Below, piece by piece: positions 32,009 to 35,793 of a stretch of DNA of 35,793 nt. The notes beneath the pieces are model-generated. The model was not told where the DNA came from. It searched no databases and saw nothing but the letters and a program-made list of their open reading frames with translations. Position 1 is the stretch's first letter. The number at the start of each line of letters is the position of its first letter. Origin of the DNA: a virus; the IMG/VR virus record IMGVR_UViG_3300025770_000052, positions 1 through 35,793 of that record. One strand, 5' to 3'. Both the position numbers and the translations under genes were made by a program.

Positions 32009-35000
32009 ATGACTACATTAAATGATATAACTGGTAGATTACAAGAAGAAAATACGGATAAGTTATTACTCTCCTTGCAAGATAAGTTATTAAAAATACA
32101 AAATAATATAGACTCAGACTCTGGAAAATTCTTTCTCAAAGAATTAGAAGATATTATAGATAAATCTGACACAAAATCTCAAAAAGGACTAAACAAATTA
32201 AATAATAAATTAACTAATTTAAATAGTTCCATAGGCAAATCAAATTCACTTAATGAATCAGAGAAAAACACATTTAGAAGTGCCATATCAGAACAGAGTG
32301 AAATTGTTAATAACAATACAACATTAACCGCTAAAATTGAAAGTATTGTAACAAATAAAAAAGAAGAAATTGCCGATAGAGGATTTAATACAGATATAGG
32401 TGGGGCAGTAATGGCAGTAACGGGTTCACCCGCATTTGGTTTAGCTGCAGGATTTATTCAAGATAAAATACAAGACAGAATTAAAGAAAATGTCGAATCT
32501 GAACATGAAAGAAAAGAACAAGAATCTAGAATAAAACAACATGAAGAATTAAAATCAAAAGAATTTGATTTCTTAAGAACACAAATATCTGAACAAGACG
32601 TAAAAGATAAATTTAATCTTACTGAAGATGATATACTAAACAAGTCAAGAGAAAATAATACAACATATGAAGAATATTTAAATTCATTAAAAGATTCTAT
32701 TATAGAACAATCATCTCAAAATAAAAAAACAAATGAACGAAATGACGAAATAAAACAAGAAGAAGATTCTATAAGAAAAAAATACGGAATGAATGATAAT
32801 GATAATGTATCATCCAGCGCATCCAGAGAACCAACCGACAATGATAATGTATCATCCAGCTCATCCAGAGAACCAACCGACAATGATAATGTATCATCCA
32901 GCTCATCCAGAGAACCAACCAACAATGATAATGTATCATCCAGCTCATCCAGAGAACCAACCAACAATGATAATGATAATGATAATGTATCATCTATATT
33001 CCCAACAAGTTCTACCAGTACTGGACAGTCAATAGAAACAATAAGAGAACAAAATAGACAAGAAGAACAACAAATTAATGAACTGGAAGATACTAATAAC
33101 CATCTAATAGATATTAAAAATCTATTAGGTCAGAAAGGTGGTATAGGTGGTGCAGAAGAGGAAGGTGGTTTCTTTTCAGGTTTACTTGATAGCGCTCTAG
33201 ATATGTTTGGTATAAAGGGTATCGGGTCGGGGATAGGCAAGCTTGCCTCAAAGGTATTGCCATCTTCATTGATGACAATGATACCCAGCATCTTCGGAGG
33301 ATCAACTACCGCTGCTTCTATGACTACTCTAATGAGTGGTGCGAGTTCCACCGCAGGTGCAGCAACTACTGCTGCGGCTGGAGGCAGTGGTCTAATGAGT
33401 ACCATTGGAGGACTTGCCACTAACCCAATAGGACAAGCTGTATTAGCTACGGCAGCTCTAGGCGCAGGTGGTTATATGTTATGGGATCATATGAGAGGTT
33501 CTGAAGAATCAAAGGCTGCATTAGATTCAGCAGAAGAAGCGGGAGCAATTGAACATAACGTTTTTGGCGAATCTACAGTTTTAGATGGTGGATGGGAAAA
33601 AATCAAAACAATGAAACCTGAAGCAATACAGGCTCTCGCAGATTATGATGATTGGGATGCTGGAGCCAAAAAGGGATTTGATGAAATACTAAATCCAAAA
33701 GCTAAAAATACAAAGGACTATCAAGAAGGTAAAAAAGAAAAAGAAATAGCACAACAAAAATTAGATACTTTTAATAATGAAAATATTAATTCTGAAAAAA
33801 TTACAAAAACTAAAAAAGATATATGGGGCGACGATGAGAATTACCAAGAATATAAAGATCCTGAAATTCAAAAAGAAGAAAATAAATTAAATACGGATTT
33901 AGATTCAGCAGATAAAAAAATAGAAAGCGCCATTCAAAATGAAGTGAATAGACTTACTCCAGGATATACAAAACCAGATTTTCCAGATGACCCAGATGAT
34001 GTGAAAGATGCTGACTTTGAAAATCATATGTCCAAACTAAGAATGTTATCCGGTGTTGGATTAGTAGATTATACACCATTGGCTAAAGATGGTGATGACA
34101 AATACTCATCAGAAGACGTTTCCGAAAAGGCAAATTCAGGACTAGGTGGTCTTTGGCAATGGGATAGCGATAGAGAATACACAGGTGAAAATGCACATCC
34201 AAAGGTAGTGGATAATATCATGAATATACTGGCAGAAAAATCTCTTAATGCTGGGTCTAAAAACAACATAGAATCAAGGGGTGAAGTAACAAATACTAAA
34301 AGCAAACAGGCTTTCGAAGAATCGAAAGGTGACTTAGATAAAAAAACTGACTCAACTAAAAAAACTGACTCAACTAAAAAAACTGACTCAACTAAAAAAA
34401 CTGACACCGGAGATTACCAACCACTAGACACATCTAGATGGTTGGATTGGGGTAATGGTGATATGTCTGACTTATATACAATGGACGATGGTACATCATT
34501 AAGTTATAATTACTATAAAGGACAACGATATAAATGGACAGAAGAGGATATTCTATCTAAGTATAAACAATTCAAGCAAGGAGAAAAAGTTAGCATAGGG
34601 ATGAATGCAATGCCACAAGACCAAAATCATCTAAATGAGTTTTCCCCTTATTTTAAAAAATTACAAGATTCCGGACAACTAGATAGAAATATGTGGGAAA
34701 CAAAAACACCTTATAAATCTAACTCTAATAATATAACAACACAACCACCTAAAACTAAAATATCTGAAAATGATGAAAAACAAACAGACGAATCAACTCT
34801 ATTAGAAAAAGCATATGATTACACTCCTGTAGGTATGATGACTAATATGATGGGATTTACTACATCTGAATCCGATAAAGAAAAACAATCAGTTGACCCT
34901 AAAATTAGTTTGCCAAAGTCAGAAGAAATGACCGATGTGGAAAAAGAGATTGCTGAAGAAGAGGCTGAGCTTGATCAGCAAGCAAAAAAAGCATTTGGTC

Positions 35001-35647
35001 AACCCCCAATGCCAGAAGAATGGAGAAAATACTATGAAACACCAGATTTTCCAGATGACCCAGATGATGTCTCTGACGCTCTCAACGAAGCAAAACTAAA
35101 ATATAAATTAAGTAAAATAAAATATAAGAAAGGCGAAGAGTGGAAAGAGTATAGAAAACCTGCAAGAAATCCTGGCAATTCTAGAAGTGAGCGAGCAGCG
35201 GATGAAAAAGCAAAACTACAGTATAAATCAAACCTAAGCAAAAAAAGTAAAACAGGTAGTTTGATCGGTGGTGAACCTATTGGAGATGAACTAACCGATA
35301 TGCAATATTCCGCACTGAAAACTCAGCAAAGAATGAACAGCCCCTCTATCACCGGCAGACAATTGCTACCCGAATATCAACAACTGATGCAACAATACGA
35401 AATGGCACAATCTAAGAAAATTAAACCATTCAATAACCCTAACCAAAGTAATGCCGCATTAAGACAAAATGAATTAAACAATGAAAAATCTAAATACGAA
35501 GACAAAAATAAAAAGGAATCTAAAGACAGTATAATCAATGCACCAACCAACAATGTAAATAATTCTAAACAAAACATTACCAATGTAATAGATACTTCTA
35601 AAAATTCGTTTAACCAAGCTAACAAAGGATTACGCGGTGCGTTTTAA
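32009..35647 (+). CDS. Large repeat-containing tail protein, putative tape measure or hub component (1212 aa)
   Basis: The position after gp26 and the gp51-like segment corresponds roughly to where T4 encodes gp29 (tape measure/hub). Residues 1-255 are charged and mostly helical. Residues 263-329 contain four 14-aa repeats (DNDNVSSSSSREPT type). A hydrophobic Gly/Ala/Ser-rich block covers about 375-500 (GFFSGLLDSALDMFGIKGIG..., LATNPIGQAVLATAALGAGG), as tape-measure proteins often have. The remainder is Lys/Glu/Asp-rich and probably disordered, with a KKTDST repeat (778-799) and an exact duplicated PDFPDDPDDV motif (656-665 and 1012-1021). No lysozyme or peptidase motif was recognised. AAAGAG precedes the ATG by ~8 bases. 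A T4 homology claim is not supported; tape measure is an inference from place, size and composition. Confidence 0.6.
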   Translation: MTTLNDITGRLQEENTDKLLLSLQDKLLKIQNNIDSDSGKFFLKELEDIIDKSDTKSQKGLNKLNNKLTNLNSSIGKSNSLNESEKNTFRSAISEQSEIVNNNTTLTAKIESIVTNKKEEIADRGFNTDIGGAVMAVTGSPAFGLAAGFIQDKIQDRIKENVESEHERKEQESRIKQHEELKSKEFDFLRTQISEQDVKDKFNLTEDDILNKSRENNTTYEEYLNSLKDSIIEQSSQNKKTNERNDEIKQEEDSIRKKYGMNDNDNVSSSASREPTDNDNVSSSSSREPTDNDNVSSSSSREPTNNDNVSSSSSREPTNNDNDNDNVSSIFPTSSTSTGQSIETIREQNRQEEQQINELEDTNNHLIDIKNLLGQKGGIGGAEEEGGFFSGLLDSALDMFGIKGIGSGIGKLASKVLPSSLMTMIPSIFGGSTTAASMTTLMSGASSTAGAATTAAAGGSGLMSTIGGLATNPIGQAVLATAALGAGGYMLWDHMRGSEESKAALDSAEEAGAIEHNVFGESTVLDGGWEKIKTMKPEAIQALADYDDWDAGAKKGFDEILNPKAKNTKDYQEGKKEKEIAQQKLDTFNNENINSEKITKTKKDIWGDDENYQEYKDPEIQKEENKLNTDLDSADKKIESAIQNEVNRLTPGYTKPDFPDDPDDVKDADFENHMSKLRMLSGVGLVDYTPLAKDGDDKYSSEDVSEKANSGLGGLWQWDSDREYTGENAHPKVVDNIMNILAEKSLNAGSKNNIESRGEVTNTKSKQAFEESKGDLDKKTDSTKKTDSTKKTDSTKKTDTGDYQPLDTSRWLDWGNGDMSDLYTMDDGTSLSYNYYKGQRYKWTEEDILSKYKQFKQGEKVSIGMNAMPQDQNHLNEFSPYFKKLQDSGQLDRNMWETKTPYKSNSNNITTQPPKTKISENDEKQTDESTLLEKAYDYTPVGMMTNMMGFTTSESDKEKQSVDPKISLPKSEEMTDVEKEIAEEEAELDQQAKKAFGQPPMPEEWRKYYETPDFPDDPDDVSDALNEAKLKYKLSKIKYKKGEEWKEYRKPARNPGNSRSERAADEKAKLQYKSNLSKKSKTGSLIGGEPIGDELTDMQYSALKTQQRMNSPSITGRQLLPEYQQLMQQYEMAQSKKIKPFNNPNQSNAALRQNELNNEKSKYEDKNKKESKDSIINAPTNNVNNSKQNITNVIDTSKNSFNQANKGLRGAF
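32795..32995 (+). repeat. 42-bp tandem repeat, four copies plus a partial
   Basis: Units at 32795-32836, 32837-32878, 32879-32920 and 32921-32962, each encoding DNDNVSSS(S/A)SREPT or its NNDNV variant; a partial, expanded unit with extra GATAAT triplets follows to about 32995. Units 2-4 are almost identical, differing mainly at Asp/Asn. The repeat keeps frame, so copy number can change without breaking the gene. Confidence 0.9.
33974..34002 (+). repeat. 29-bp dispersed repeat, copy 1 (PDFPDDPDDV)
   Basis: An exact 29-base match to 35042-35070, encoding PDFPDDPDDV at residues 656-665 of the 1212-aa protein. Both copies are preceded by Y(T/E)(K/T) and followed by (K/S)DA. Confidence 0.85.
34340..34405 (+). 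repeat. 18-bp tandem repeat (KKTDST), three copies plus a partial
   Basis: AAAAAAACTGACTCAACT is repeated at 34340-34357, 34358-34375 and 34376-34393, then a 12-base partial unit to 34405. It encodes KKTDST units in a charged, probably flexible part of the 1212-aa protein. Confidence 0.9.
35042..35070 (+). repeat. 29-bp dispersed repeat, copy 2 (PDFPDDPDDV)
   Basis: Second exact copy, residues 1012-1021 of the same protein, 1068 bases after the first. Because it is identical at nucleotide level, including third positions, it is a recent duplication, conversion or otherwise constrained sequence. Confidence 0.85.
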
Positions 35648-35650
35648 TTA

Positions 35651-35793
35651 ATGAATTCTTTGTCAGTACTGATTTTGGTATCTGTGTTGTTAACTAATGT
35701 TGTTGTCAAAGAAGATAAAAAAAATTATTACCATCAAAATCGGAGAACACTATCAACATTTTCCATATTTACAGGGAAACAAACCGAACACAC
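35651..35793 (+). CDS. Start of a further gene (3' end off the window)
   Basis: An ATG 3 bases after the preceding stop opens a frame that stays open for 47 codons to the edge. The N-terminus is hydrophobic (MNSLSVLILVSVLLTNVVV) followed by a charged stretch (KEDKKNYYHQNRRTLSTFSI) and FTGKQTEH. The first part could be a membrane or signal segment or a helix; too little is visible to decide. There is no well-placed Shine-Dalgarno (an AAAGGA lies about 20 bases upstream). Same strand and tight spacing favour a real gene of the rightward operon. Confidence 0.5.
   Translation, partial: MNSLSVLILVSVLLTNVVVKEDKKNYYHQNRRTLSTFSIFTGKQTEH

Noticed and set aside
32795-32995. CRISPR-like array
   Set aside because: The repeats are directly adjacent without spacers, are in frame and code for protein.
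32793-33035. Frame with MIMIMYHPAHPENQPT-type repeats, and opposite-strand repeat frames at 32716-32993
   Set aside because: These are out-of-frame readings of the 42-bp repeat inside the 1212-aa gene and have no ribosome site or independent coding signal.
34069-34407. Minus-strand frame with repeated VFLVES units
   Set aside because: It is the antisense reading of the KKTDST repeat and surrounding sequence; open only because of the biased composition.
35640-35793. Minus-strand gene ending at the right edge
   Set aside because: A short protein-like minus frame ends near 35648, but it is interrupted by a stop after about 26 codons and has no start; the plus frame is open throughout.

Overview
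This window is the tail and baseplate block of a T4-like (Straboviridae/Kyanoviridae-type) contractile-tailed phage genome. The DNA is strongly A+T-rich and almost entirely coding. Neighbouring genes touch or overlap (TAATG, ATGA), and the recognisable proteins resemble the marine T4-like phages of cyanobacteria and SAR11-type bacteria more than enteric T4: gp5 without a lysozyme domain, a DUF4815 structural protein, a cyanophage-style gp7 and gp8, and small conserved marine-phage proteins. The host cannot be decided from this sequence. No tRNA, rRNA, CRISPR array, insertion sequence or integrase was seen.

The layout is divergent, from an 82-bp intergenic region at about 29152-29233 that carries perfect TATAAATA T4-type late promoter boxes on both strands. 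Leftward (minus strand), in order of transcription: tail-tube cap (gp48-like), wedge gp53, hub gp27-like, hub/spike gp5, wedge gp25, wedge gp6, a giant 2115-aa gp7, wedge gp8, a DUF4815 structural protein and its companion, a 68-aa coiled-coil protein, a tail-collar fibre protein, a glycine-rich adhesin-like protein, a second fibre/receptor-binding-like protein, a 90-aa Cys protein, and two tandem paralogous virion proteins, the last cut by the window edge. This reads as baseplate core first and peripheral fibre/adhesin genes last.

Rightward (plus strand): head-completion nuclease gp4, a gp2-like protein, a tail-tube-fold protein, hub protein gp26 with an apparent -1 frameshift extension into a gp51-like tail, a small two-helix membrane protein, a 1212-aa repeat-containing protein that is probably the tape measure or a hub component, and the start of another gene at the right edge.

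The most interesting points are: (1) a T_TTT_TTC slippery heptamer at the end of gene 26 leading into a conserved-looking -1 reading frame; (2) gp7 about twice the length of T4 gp7, carrying a LamG-like lectin domain and two copies of a dockerin-like EF-hand module; (3) duplicated fibre-anchor and virion genes around a glycine-rich adhesin; (4) paired face-to-face late promoters with overlapping predicted start sites; and (5) several repeat families within the 1212-aa protein. Function names rest on remembered family motifs, gene order and length; no database search was run.
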